Shown here piece by piece: positions 9,900 through 18,147 of a stretch of 64,000 nucleotides of DNA. Position 1 is the stretch's first letter; each line of letters opens with the position of its first letter. A program made the position numbers and the translations under genes. The notes beneath the pieces were generated by a model. It did no database searches and was not told the DNA's origin. It saw nothing but the letters and a program-made list of their open reading frames with translations. The stretch comes from CANJBX01 sp035556735 (GTDB lineage Bacteria; Pseudomonadota; Alphaproteobacteria; Rhizobiales; Xanthobacteraceae), in the NCBI GenBank assembly GCA_035556735.1, contig DATMFF010000002.1:124001-188000 (forward strand). The letters are read 5' to 3'.

Positions 9900-10640
9900 T
9901 CACTTGGCGTAGGACGTCGACCAGTGATCCTGGAACTGCTTGAGCGCGGCGGATTGGCCGCTCTGCGAGGGGGTCTCGGGATTTTTCATGTAGTTGTTCT
10001 TCCACTGGTCCTGGAAGTTCTTCACGTAGCTCTTCCACTGGTCCTGGAAGTCCTTCATCGCCTGCGCGGCGACGGGGCCCTTCATGTTGCTCTTCCAGTC
10101 GTCCTGGAAGTTCTTCATGGCCGTCGTCAGGTGCTGCTCGACCTCGGGCATGCTCGCCGCGTCCTCGGGCATCGCCTTCATGTAGTTGGCCCAGCTGTCC
10201 TGGAAGCTCTTCATGTAGGAGATGTAGTCCTCGCGGGACTTGGGATCCTTGTAGTCGGACTTCCAGTTGTCCTGGAAGTTCTTCAGGTTGCTCTTCCAGT
10301 CGTCCTGGAAATTCTTCATCGCCGACTTCCAGCCGTCCTGGAAGCTCTTGCCGACGGTCGAGGCGGTGCGCGCCGGCGGCTCGGCGATATAGAGCTTGTC
10401 GCCCGAGCGGAAGATGATCGTGCCCGGGCTGAGCTCGCGCGCTGAGAGATCGCGCGTGGCCTTCGCCGATTCCGGCTTCTCCGCGCCCTTGGCGACGCTG
10501 AAGGTCTCGCCGTCGATGAACAGGCCTTCGTTCGGCGCCAGCACCGTGACCTCGTCCGCCTTGGCCGCCGCCGACACGCCGGCGGCGAGCGCGGCCGCGA
10601 TCGCGCCGGCTTTGAGATAATTGCTGCGTGACAGTCGCAT
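9900..10640 (-). CDS. Secreted protein with eight FQDxWK repeats, unknown function
   Basis: 246 residues from the ATG at 10640. A signal-like N-terminus (SNYLKAGAIAAALAAGVSAAAKAD) is followed by a small globular part with GLFIDGETFSV and PGTIIFRSGDKLYIAEPP. The C-terminal 150 residues consist of about eight imperfect copies of an 11-residue unit, FQDxWKSxxKN, spaced by short linkers and rich in Lys, Asp, Trp and Gln. The repeat would form amphipathic helices with a regular Trp/Phe face. I do not recognise the family. Two GACAATTGTC palindromes lie upstream. Confidence 0.8.
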   Translation of the reverse strand: MRLSRSNYLKAGAIAAALAAGVSAAAKADEVTVLAPNEGLFIDGETFSVAKGAEKPESAKATRDLSARELSPGTIIFRSGDKLYIAEPPARTASTVGKSFQDGWKSAMKNFQDDWKSNLKNFQDNWKSDYKDPKSREDYISYMKSFQDSWANYMKAMPEDAASMPEVEQHLTTAMKNFQDDWKSNMKGPVAAQAMKDFQDQWKSYVKNFQDQWKNNYMKNPETPSQSGQSAALKQFQDHWSTSYAK

Positions 10641-10801
10641 GGGTTCCTCATCCGTTGGGGTGGTGGGCGAGGGGACCATCGCCGACGCAGTGAGCGCACG
10701 CTCGCTGCGGCTTGCGGCGGGTGGGGCATTGTTGCGGTGGCCGGGGTATCGAGGTGGCGAGCGCGAGACGTTGAGGGTCAAAACCGCGCGACCAAGACGC
10801 C

Positions 10802-10826
10802 GACAATTGTCGTCATGACAATTGTC
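10802..10826. promoter_or_regulatory. Twin GACAATTGTC palindromes, possible operator
   Basis: Two identical perfect 10-bp palindromes, at 10802-10811 and 10817-10826, are separated by five bases (15-bp period). They lie about 165 bp before the start of the FQDxWK-repeat gene, in the gap after the outer membrane protein gene. The layout suits cooperative binding of a dimeric regulator; which one is unknown. Confidence 0.4.
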
Positions 10827-10963
10827 GTCTTATCGTCGGCATTCTGCGAACCTCCCGCCGCCATTCGAGCGAGCATCGAACGCCGGGCTATGTGAGCGCG
10901 ACGCGCGATGCGGTTCGATGTTTGGGGTGCCCGAGCGCCAGTCAGCGGTTCGCGGCCACGGCA

Positions 10964-11695
10964 TCAACCGCCGAAGCGGTAGTTGAGGCCAAACTTGATC
11001 AGCTGGATGCGCTGGCGGATGTCGACCGTGGTCCCGACAAATTGAGGGTCGAAGGCAGGCAGGCCGGGAAACGTGACCGTCTGCGAGCCAAAGTCCAGGT
11101 AGTCGTACTCGACCTTGGCCGACCAGTTTCCATGGAAGGTATATTCGGCGCCGGTGCCGAACATCCAGCCCGTCCTCGTCTCATCGACCCGGTCGCTCCG
11201 GGGAGGCAGCGCGAAGAAGCTCAGGTCATATGTGTCGTGGGCCCACGCGCCGCCGCCTTTGACGAAAACCATCATCCTGTCGAAGGCGAACCCGACGCGT
11301 GCGGCGGCGGTGCCGAGCCAGTCGGTCCTGGTCCGGCAATTGAGCAGCGCAACAGGACTTCCGGCAATGCAGTGGTCTTTTCCGTCGAGGCCGGCCCAGC
11401 TCAACTGCGCTTCGGCACCAAGGACCCAGGGACCGGCCTGATAATTGAAGCCCGCCTGGGCGCCGCCGAGCACGCCCGTGCCGGTGTAATTGTTGTCGTT
11501 GGTGGCGCCGCCGCCGGTGAAGGTTTGTTCGTTCAAGGACCAGCCGGCTCCGGCGTGCGCGCCGACATAAAAGCCGGTCCAGCTGAAGGCCGGCGCGGCC
11601 GGAGTGGTCTTGTACAGCAGGTCTGCCGCGGCGACGGGACCGGCCGTGAGCGAGCCTGCAAACGCGAGAGCAGTGACCAGCAGCGATTTGCTCAT
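10964..11695 (-). CDS. Omp25/Omp31-type outer membrane beta-barrel
   Basis: 243 residues from the ATG at 11695. Signal peptide MSKSLLVTALAFAGSLTAGPVAAAD, then the family signature FSWTGFYVGAHAGAGWS and alternating beta strands (GVLGGAQAGFNYQAGPWVLGAEA, GAEYTFHGNWSAKVEYDYLDFG) ending in IKFGLNYRFGG. These eight-stranded barrels are abundant surface proteins in Hyphomicrobiales with structural or haem-related roles. The last residue is Gly rather than Phe, but the strand pattern is intact. Confidence 0.88.
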   Translation of the reverse strand: MSKSLLVTALAFAGSLTAGPVAAADLLYKTTPAAPAFSWTGFYVGAHAGAGWSLNEQTFTGGGATNDNNYTGTGVLGGAQAGFNYQAGPWVLGAEAQLSWAGLDGKDHCIAGSPVALLNCRTRTDWLGTAAARVGFAFDRMMVFVKGGGAWAHDTYDLSFFALPPRSDRVDETRTGWMFGTGAEYTFHGNWSAKVEYDYLDFGSQTVTFPGLPAFDPQFVGTTVDIRQRIQLIKFGLNYRFGG

Positions 11696-11985
11696 GACTG
11701 AGTCGCTCCACCTGCCGGGTCCAGCAATCAAATCCTAGGCTGATTCGGCGCGGCGCTTGCGCACGCTCCGTGCTCTGTCCACCGATTGAAGCGGGTCTAA
11801 GGAGATCATTCGCTGCGCGCCGCTTCGGACCGCAGGCTCGTCGCGGCTCGCGCCGGGCGCCGCTCTGCCCAGGGTTCATCCGATCAGCGCAAGATCGGGA
11901 AGCGCCGCAGATTGCTCTGATTTTCAGCGGAGCAAACACTAAAGGACTTGCTTGACTGTTGCCGCGCGCTGCGATACTAAAGCAC

Positions 11986-12351
11986 ATGCTTAACCAATCC
12001 TCGCAGCTCGACCGCGTGTTCCACGCGCTGTCCGATCCGACGCGGCGGGCGGTTCTCGACCGTCTCGCGCGCGGCTCCGCCTCGGTGAGCGAGCTGGCCG
12101 CGCCGTTCGAGACCAGCCTTGCCGCGATCGTCCAGCACGTGCAGGTCCTCGAGGCGAGCGGCCTCATCTCCACGCAGAAGGTCGGCCGGTCGCGCCGGTG
12201 CCGCGTCTCCGCCGAGGCGCTCGCGCGCGCCGAGCAGTGGCTGGGCACGCGCCGCGAGATCTGGGAGGCGCGGCTCGACCGCATGGAAGACTATGTCCTC
12301 AGGCTGCAAACCAGGGAGAAGACGCGTGGCAAGCGAGCGCATCGCAAATAG
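11986..12351 (+). CDS. ArsR-family winged-helix repressor (SdpR-like)
   Basis: 121 residues from the ATG at 11986 (an earlier start at 11959 adds nine residues without similarity). The HTH is DPTRRAVLDRLARGSASVSELAAPFETSLAAIVQHVQVLEASGLI. No metal-binding cysteines are present, as in the SdpR-type ArsR subgroup that is paired with SRPBCC proteins. It overlaps the next gene by 26 bp, so the two are translationally coupled. Confidence 0.88.
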   Translation: MLNQSSQLDRVFHALSDPTRRAVLDRLARGSASVSELAAPFETSLAAIVQHVQVLEASGLISTQKVGRSRRCRVSAEALARAEQWLGTRREIWEARLDRMEDYVLRLQTREKTRGKRAHRK

Positions 12352-12826
12352 GTCGCCCCTCGACACGTGGGAGCTCGAGCGCGAGATCGTCCTGACGCGG
12401 GTCGTCGCCGCCCCGCGCGAACTGGTGTTCAAGGTCTGGACCGATCCGCGGCACCTGCCGGTGTGGTTCGGGCCGGAAGGCTTCACGCTCGAGACGCGCG
12501 AGATCGATATCCGCGTCGGCGGCCGGTGGCGGTTCGTCTTCGTCGGCCCCGACGGCACGCGCTATGACAACCGCATGGTGTTCCGCAGGATCGAGCCGCC
12601 GCGCCTCATCGAGATGGACCACGGCACCGACAAAGACGACGATCCGAACCGGTTCCGCACCATCGTGACCTTCGACGAGCAGAGCAACGGCAAGACCGTC
12701 GTCACCTTGCGCCAGCTGCACCCGACCAGGGCGCAGCGCGACGGCGCGATCGGATTCGGCGCCGTCGAGTACGGCTGCCAGACCCTCGACAAGCTCGCGC
12801 GGCATGTCGAGGCGGTGAAGGGGTGA
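12326..12826 (+). CDS. SRPBCC (AHSA1-type) domain protein
   Basis: 166 residues from the GTG at 12326, inside the end of the ArsR gene. The AHSA1/START-like pattern is clear: REIVLTRVVAAPRELVFKVWTDP, LPVWFGPEGFT, GGRWRFVFVGPDG, and TIVTFDEQSNGKTVVTL. These single-domain proteins have a hydrophobic pocket for small ligands. The ArsR-SRPBCC two-gene operon is widespread, with the ArsR member usually repressing the pair. Ligand unknown. Confidence 0.88.
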   Translation: MASERIANRSPLDTWELEREIVLTRVVAAPRELVFKVWTDPRHLPVWFGPEGFTLETREIDIRVGGRWRFVFVGPDGTRYDNRMVFRRIEPPRLIEMDHGTDKDDDPNRFRTIVTFDEQSNGKTVVTLRQLHPTRAQRDGAIGFGAVEYGCQTLDKLARHVEAVKG

Positions 12827-13047
12827 GGCAGCGCGCGCGCGCAACGGGACGTTTGGGGCGGCGCGCTTCGGAGCCGCCCGCCTTGCCGGGCGACGGGCAA
12901 GCTGGCGCGCCGGCGATGAGTGAAAGGCGGCAACTCCATGTGCGCCGGAGCGCTTTGACATCGCGGCCGCAGGGGCGAAGATCCCGCCGGACGTATGCGC
13001 GACGGGCCGGATCCGCTACGCTGTGACGTCGGGCCGCGGGAGACGCC

Positions 13048-13422
13048 ATGACGAAACTGACGCTGATCCTGTCCGCGCTCTACCTCGCGCTCGTTGGTCT
13101 GGCGCTGATGTTTGTTCCGCTGCAGTTCGGCCGCGATGCCGTGCCGGCGGACGCTGCGCCCGAGCTGCTCGCGCTGCTGCGGCTTCTCGGCGGACCGTTT
13201 CTCGGCATCGCCGTGCTCAACTGGCTGTCGAGGAATGCGGAGCCCGCGACACTCCGCGTCGTCCTGATCGCGAACATCGTCGGCTTCGGCGCAGTCGCGG
13301 CGAACGACATCTGGGGCGTCGCCAGCGGCGAAGCGCGCGAGATCGCGAAGGTGTTTCTGGTGGTCCACCTGCTCTTCACGTTGGCGTTCGTGGCGGCGGT
13401 GTTTCGCGAAGGGAGGCGGTGA
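13048..13422 (+). CDS. Small four-helix membrane protein, unknown function
   Basis: 124 residues, almost entirely hydrophobic, with four predicted membrane helices: LILSALYLALVGLALMFV, LRLLGGPFLGIAVLNWL, LRVVLIANIVGFGAVAAN and VFLVVHLLFTLAFVAAVF. Such small DoxX-like or DUF-type membrane proteins are common after ArsR/SRPBCC operons, but I cannot name the family. It lies 221 bp after the SRPBCC gene; nothing else is visible in that gap. Confidence 0.7.
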   Translation: MTKLTLILSALYLALVGLALMFVPLQFGRDAVPADAAPELLALLRLLGGPFLGIAVLNWLSRNAEPATLRVVLIANIVGFGAVAANDIWGVASGEAREIAKVFLVVHLLFTLAFVAAVFREGRR

Positions 13423-13776
13423 GGCGTGCGCAAGACATTTCTTCTTGGCTGACGCTCGCGTCCGCGCGTGCCGCGGCGGCGGCCGCGGCCTTCGCCCAGA
13501 GCCAGGCGAGCAAACACCGCCATGAATTGAACCTCGGGAGGTCGACACTGCTGCGTCGCCCTATGGGCAGCAACGGCCGCGGCGGGGGCGGGGTTCCGGG
13601 GCGGGGGCACGCGCGATGGTCAATTTGAGCCGCTGGCGAAAAAGCCACCGCATTCTGCTCATTGGAGCAGGACTGAAAAGAGTTACTCAGCCGTTCAAAC
13701 GGCTTGCCTAAGTCGAGCGCATGCCCGCGCACAGTTATTGAAAAGAGAATTAGTTGCGGCCAGGGAGAACAGGCAA
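13423..13776. other. Gene-free spacer at the GC-content change
   Basis: No convincing gene. Left of about 13.6 kb the DNA is very GC-rich; right of it AT content rises clearly. The spacer includes a G-rich run (about 13576-13607) and a small hairpin AGCCGT-TCAA-ACGGCT near 13690-13705, which could end transcription of the leftward beta-family gene. It is the best candidate for the left edge of acquired DNA; no duplicated attachment site was seen here. Confidence 0.5.
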
Positions 13777-14907
13777 CTACAGAGCCCTTTCCGTCGTTTC
13801 TTGATTTTCAAACAAGTCCGGCTGCAGCGGCACTTCCCGTCGTAACGGCAATTTGAGCCCGTACATTTCGGCCATAGCGCGAACCACTGTAGTTATGTGG
13901 TGATTCATATTAGCCATCCGCCACACGCTAGGATCCGCGGTGCTGGCCGAACCTCTGGCCCAGAGCGCAATGAATTCATCCCCAGCCGAGAACGTCGCTC
14001 CTCGAAAGTGTCTTGAATCGAAAATCCTTTTGCTCACGCCTCGCAACAATGGATCGGAACCATCTCCTCGCACCACGAGCCACTCAGATTCGGTCGCGTA
14101 GCGAAGATGAGGGATCGGCCGCCCTCCGCTTTCAAAAACAAAGTGGGAGTTATCCGCGCCAAAGTCTCCAAAAAACAGAAAATCTCGGAGCGACTGGTCC
14201 ATTTCATTAGCCGAACGCCAAAGTTGCCACTCCAACCGAGACACCATGGTAGCGCTCTTCGGAGGTGCTGGGTTCTTGATAGGGAAGCTGCTTCCACTCA
14301 GGACAATCCTGGGCCAGTTTCCGATTGACCTGTAGTTCACGAGCCACCCGATGAGCGACTTCGCGAATTCCTTGGTGTCGGATATGTCGGCTTCGGTGAT
14401 ATCCAATACGGGGATGCACTCCTCAGCGGGAATCCGAAGAGTAGTTAGGACCGACTTCAATAGATCATGATCTTGAAGATCATCGAAGCCGATCCGAATC
14501 GCGACGCCGCTATTGGTGGTCAGTGCATATTTTGCCAAGCTCGACGCGCGGTGAATTTTTTCGCGAAGCCCGATCACCGGAATGATCTTGGCATCATATG
14601 AGGAGAAGCCTTCTAGCAGTTGCTCGAGCCATCTCGAGTCGTCGGCAGCGTCGTGCCGATTAAATACAAGGTATCGCGGATCCCAAAGACATGTCCGCTG
14701 CTGCCAACTGTTCTGAACTTTTCCGACCTCGCGCTTGATGGCTGTCTCGATCGTTAGTCCTTGATTCTCCCTTGCAGTAAGAGGAAGCGCTACGAGATGC
14801 GGAAGCAGGCGGTCTTTCGAATCTGCGTCCAGTCGTCGAAGAGCTTGAAGCTCGCCCGCCTTCTCGCGGAGCGAAGGTGAATAATACTGATTGTGCAAAA
14901 GGCGCAT
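13777..14907 (-). CDS. Beta-family protein (T4 beta-like), probable mobile-element or defence gene
   Basis: 376 residues. The sequence fits the beta protein family (PF14350) as I know it: N-terminal YYSPSLREKAGELQALRRL, a central TIM-barrel-like run with IRIGFDDLQD and CIPVLDITEADI, and VLSGSSFP. A C-terminal part follows with WRMANMNHHITTVVRAMAEMYG. Members usually lie next to an HTH/ImmA-IrrE protease gene, as here, with the stop of the partner 8 bp upstream. The molecular activity is unknown; phage-related or toxin-antitoxin-like roles are plausible. Codon use is less GC-biased than in the genes to the left. Confidence 0.7.
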   Translation of the reverse strand: MRLLHNQYYSPSLREKAGELQALRRLDADSKDRLLPHLVALPLTARENQGLTIETAIKREVGKVQNSWQQRTCLWDPRYLVFNRHDAADDSRWLEQLLEGFSSYDAKIIPVIGLREKIHRASSLAKYALTTNSGVAIRIGFDDLQDHDLLKSVLTTLRIPAEECIPVLDITEADISDTKEFAKSLIGWLVNYRSIGNWPRIVLSGSSFPIKNPAPPKSATMVSRLEWQLWRSANEMDQSLRDFLFFGDFGADNSHFVFESGGRPIPHLRYATESEWLVVRGDGSDPLLRGVSKRIFDSRHFRGATFSAGDEFIALWARGSASTADPSVWRMANMNHHITTVVRAMAEMYGLKLPLRREVPLQPDLFENQETTERAL

Positions 14908-14915
14908 GTCTGCTC

Positions 14916-16193
14916 CTAGGGAATATATCCAGCAAACAAACCTCGAACTTGGCCTGTGCCAAGCAAGTCAGAGAACAAATGGAAGCCTCTTTCCTTGCGT
15001 ATTCGACCGGCAACAATCGCAGGGTGAACGTTGATCTGTCTTGCAAACTTCATGACGCCCTCTTCCGTTCGAGTGAAGCGCGCTACAGAAGCAGCCCACT
15101 TCTCGTCGGGAATTAGCCTGTTCCTGGCGAAATCATCTGCCTCTCTTTCAAGATCTGAAATGTTAGCTTCATTGAGATCATCATCCAGGAACCCGTTTTC
15201 CAGCCCCCGGTTAAAGTGCATAAACACATGACCAAGTTCATGCAGAAGAGTGAACCAGAAATTATCGATTCGGTCGTGCCGTAGCGTTAGCGATACAATT
15301 GGAATTCCGTCGGATAAAAGGAAAGCGGCGCCGTCCAGTAACGTCCGCGGTAAGTGAGGTTCGACTGCAAGAATAATACCGTGCTCTCGTAACAAATCCG
15401 CTGCTCTTCGAGGCCCATCCGGATAGACGCTCAGTTGCACAAGTGACTCCAGCCATCTCGTATCAGCAATGTTGAACTTGCCTTTCATCCTCCCGCGCCT
15501 CTCAGCTGCAATATTGAGGATGCGAGCTACCCAGAGCTCCAGCGCGCCGTCTGCAGCTGGGCTTGTTAAGGTTCGCCTATGCAGTGCATTAGTCTGAGCG
15601 AATCTGGACGACTCTTCTATGTAAATTGCAATCCGTGAAATCAACTCGCTTCGTGATTCGGAGGCGGGCAAATCGATCCATCGCCGCTTTCGCAATTCGC
15701 GAAGCATGTCTGGCGAAAGATCAATGTCAAATTCAGCCACGTGCGGATTTTGTTGTGCGCGCTTTCGCGATAACCGAGGGTGAATCTCGACGTCTAATGC
15801 TGATAACACTCGTTGGAATCGATCGAGGCTTATGCTCGCGTATCGGCTTTGCTCATATCGTTGAACTTGTTGTTCTTTCATTCCCAACAAGTCTGCCAAT
15901 TCCCGTTGGGATAGCTGACGCGCGATCCGAGCAACTATCGGAAGTAACCCAAGTTCGTCTGCTTCTAAGGCTTCAAGCAGGTCCGGCGAACTGGCGCGCA
16001 GGCGCTCGTAGTTGGCGATATCCCCGTCGAGCTTCATCAGTTCAGCCCGAAGAGTCTCCGTGCGGGCCGCCTGCAGTTCTGCCGGCAATGGCTCAGCTAT
16101 GCCTTGTACAATAGCTTGCGGACTTATGGCGCGTGCAAGCTGAGCGCGGCGAGTCTTTGCCAGCCGGTAGTCGCGGTGGTTGAGAATCAGCAT
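14916..16193 (-). CDS. HTH (Xre) plus ImmA/IrrE zinc peptidase fusion regulator
   Basis: 425 residues from the ATG at 16193. Residues 1-60 form a helical segment (DGDIANYERLRASSPDLLEALE), then a Cro/C1-type HTH (IARQLSQRELADLLGMKEQQVQRYEQSRY). A long linker precedes the ImmA/IrrE peptidase domain with HELGH (about 316-320) and the downstream ligand region LEREADDFARNRLIPDEKW. Such proteins cleave or derepress phage- and ICE-type repressors or act as antitoxin-like regulators. The adjacent beta-family gene is the presumed partner. A palindrome in the promoter (16204-16225) is a likely autoregulatory operator. Confidence 0.85.
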   Translation of the reverse strand: MLILNHRDYRLAKTRRAQLARAISPQAIVQGIAEPLPAELQAARTETLRAELMKLDGDIANYERLRASSPDLLEALEADELGLLPIVARIARQLSQRELADLLGMKEQQVQRYEQSRYASISLDRFQRVLSALDVEIHPRLSRKRAQQNPHVAEFDIDLSPDMLRELRKRRWIDLPASESRSELISRIAIYIEESSRFAQTNALHRRTLTSPAADGALELWVARILNIAAERRGRMKGKFNIADTRWLESLVQLSVYPDGPRRAADLLREHGIILAVEPHLPRTLLDGAAFLLSDGIPIVSLTLRHDRIDNFWFTLLHELGHVFMHFNRGLENGFLDDDLNEANISDLEREADDFARNRLIPDEKWAASVARFTRTEEGVMKFARQINVHPAIVAGRIRKERGFHLFSDLLGTGQVRGLFAGYIP

Positions 16194-16203
16194 AGGTCTA
16201 TAA

Positions 16204-16225
16204 TACACAACACTTTTGTTGTGTA
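16204..16225. promoter_or_regulatory. Perfect palindrome TACACAAC-N6-GTTGTGTA, likely operator
   Basis: Eight-base arms with a six-base spacer, only 11 bp before the start codon of the HTH/ImmA-IrrE gene. This is where an Xre-type autorepressor would bind and overlap the promoter or the leader. No other copy was noticed. Confidence 0.65.
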
Positions 16226-16455
16226 CAGTGCCGCTTCCGCCGAGTTTTAAGTGGGGAATGCCGACGAGGGAATGCCTTGGCTCGATGCGCCCCAAATGCT
16301 TCGCCGGCCCTCGGGCCTCAGATCCGGAGCGGGGGTTACCGCGTGACCATCGCTGAATTTCGCCCACTTATCGTGTTTTGCGGTTGTGGCACGCTAAAAC
16401 ACGATTCAACGCACGACTGCCGTCTACGGTGTCGCAGGGCTTTACGGTGAGTGGT

Positions 16456-17286
16456 TCAGGTGCCGCACAACACGCGGTACGTAACGGCGACAGTGAAAAG
16501 CGACGCCACCACGGTGGCAGCATATGCAAGTTGTTTCCAAATTCGCTCACTCCTCTGAAGCGCCTGCTGCATCTTGGCGTTGGTTCCATCCTCGGTCCGG
16601 ACGGGAGGTTCGCCCTCTAGCGAATCGAGAGTCACGTGGCGAAGTGGGAACGTCCCCAGTCTCACGCCGGGGCCGGGCGAGCCCACACTGAATTGATGAT
16701 AGTCGTGGATCCGTTTACGGTAGACAGCGATCGCCCACACCCAGCCCCAAGTGCTAACCAAGAATGGGATGGACCAAAGAAAGAACCGCAAGGGTCTCAT
16801 CAATTTGACATGAGCCCAGATCAAAGGTGCGGTCGGATATGCTTGTGAAATTTCCCAAAGCAGACTCAGGACAGCCATGGCGCCGAACAGAACGCACAGC
16901 CAAAACATATATCGCAGGCTGTTCAATAGCTTGAGGGGAGGGTGATGCCCGATGTACGGATTGAAATACGCTCGGTCCTCTGTGGAAAAATAAACCGCTT
17001 CCACATTGGAAAGGAAAGCGATAGCGCGCACTGACCAATAGTTAGCGTCGATCACAGTCAGGACGCCCCAGAAAGCTGAGATCAGCGCGATGGCTACAGC
17101 AATCGGAAGCCCGATTTTTCCATCATGGCCTGCCGTAAGAATAGCGGCGCCGCCGGCTAACACGGCAATAGTTTGCCAACCGGCCTTGAGATGGCGGTCG
17201 AGGTCGAGCGTCGCCATCTTGTAATATTCCTTGATGAAATCGTGACGCTGAGTGCGGATTTCCTTTTTTTCATCGGCGACCGTCAT
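16456..17286 (-). CDS. Multi-pass membrane protein, unknown function
   Basis: 276 residues; an AAGGA ribosome site lies just before the ATG at 17286. Charged N-terminus, then membrane pairs at about 36-80 (TIAVLAGGAAILTAG, GLPIAVAIALISAFWGVLTVIDA), around 130-150 (MFWLCVLFGAMAVLSLLW), 165-190 (FFLWSIPFLVSTWGWVWAIAVY) and a last helix at the C-terminus (LAYAATVVASLFTVAVTY). No recognised motif. A 10-bp inverted repeat (16370-16405, ATCGTGTTTT arms) sits downstream and may end its transcript. It is divergent from the DUF6610-like gene. Confidence 0.65.
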   Translation of the reverse strand: MTVADEKKEIRTQRHDFIKEYYKMATLDLDRHLKAGWQTIAVLAGGAAILTAGHDGKIGLPIAVAIALISAFWGVLTVIDANYWSVRAIAFLSNVEAVYFSTEDRAYFNPYIGHHPPLKLLNSLRYMFWLCVLFGAMAVLSLLWEISQAYPTAPLIWAHVKLMRPLRFFLWSIPFLVSTWGWVWAIAVYRKRIHDYHQFSVGSPGPGVRLGTFPLRHVTLDSLEGEPPVRTEDGTNAKMQQALQRSERIWKQLAYAATVVASLFTVAVTYRVLCGT

Positions 17287-17346
17287 TGTTTTTCCTTTCG
17301 GAGAAACAGGATCAAACTCTAGACACCAACTTCGTCATGCCTGAAT

Positions 17347-18147
17347 TTGGACTTCGCGTCACCCTTGAGGGCCGAAGTGACCGCCAACCGGATCCTGACA
17401 AACGTGCTGGCACAATCATCGCGGTCGAGGTCACTATCCATCCGCCGCTTCGTCAATCATAGCTTCCGCGTTGCGAATATTGCCAGAAAGCACGGATGGC
17501 TTCCGGGCGCTAGGTACACAAATTTGCGCGACATTCGTCAATTCGAACGGCTTGGGTTCCTAGACATCGACTGGAAGAACTATAGTTTCACGCGCCACTT
17601 GAATGCCGCCCGATCGACGCGCCCCATTCTAACCGTCGCACGCGACATCGAGAATATTGACGATCTCTGTCGAACGCTCGACGAAGCTCACGAACTCAGC
17701 CGCTATGCCGACGAAGTGATTATTGTGCCGAAGGATCCGCGACTAAGAGAGTGCCTGGACGAAGCGATACCGTCGGGGTTCCTTTTGGGCTTCAGCGTGC
17801 CTACAAGATATGGCGGTACGGTCATTCCAACGACCGCATTCCGGCGACCGGTGCATTTACTTGGGGGGCGGCCGGACGTGCAGCGTCGGCTTGCCTCGGT
17901 TCTTCCCGTCGTCAGCATCGATTGCAATCGTTTCACGCTGGACGCAAGTTTCGGCGACTACTTTGACGGCGACTGTTTCAGGCCGCACCCCAAGGGCGGC
18001 TATGACCGATGTCTTGAGGCATCCATCAGGAACATCAACAAGCTATGGCTCGATTACGATATTTCACGGCACTGGGGTGGCCGCGATGAAGCACAACGAC
18101 ACGCTCGAAAAGATCATCGGAATCTACTTGGCGGGAGTTTGCGATGA
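17347..18147 (+). CDS. DUF6610-like protein, possible TGT-like fold
   Basis: 266 residues if the TTG at 17347 is used; the start is uncertain because no ATG suits the frame. The conserved-looking core runs from WLPGARYTNLRDIRQF through VIIVPKDPRL, SVPTRYGGTVIPTTAF, HLLGGRPDVQRRLA and SIDCNRFTLDASFGDYFDG to FRPHPKGGYDRCLEASIRNIN. I recall this pattern from phage- and island-borne DUF6610 proteins. The HLLGGRP-VQ-SID layout faintly recalls tRNA-guanine transglycosylases, but that is a guess. It overlaps the next gene by 62 bp. Confidence 0.55.
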   Translation: MDFASPLRAEVTANRILTNVLAQSSRSRSLSIRRFVNHSFRVANIARKHGWLPGARYTNLRDIRQFERLGFLDIDWKNYSFTRHLNAARSTRPILTVARDIENIDDLCRTLDEAHELSRYADEVIIVPKDPRLRECLDEAIPSGFLLGFSVPTRYGGTVIPTTAFRRPVHLLGGRPDVQRRLASVLPVVSIDCNRFTLDASFGDYFDGDCFRPHPKGGYDRCLEASIRNINKLWLDYDISRHWGGRDEAQRHARKDHRNLLGGSLR

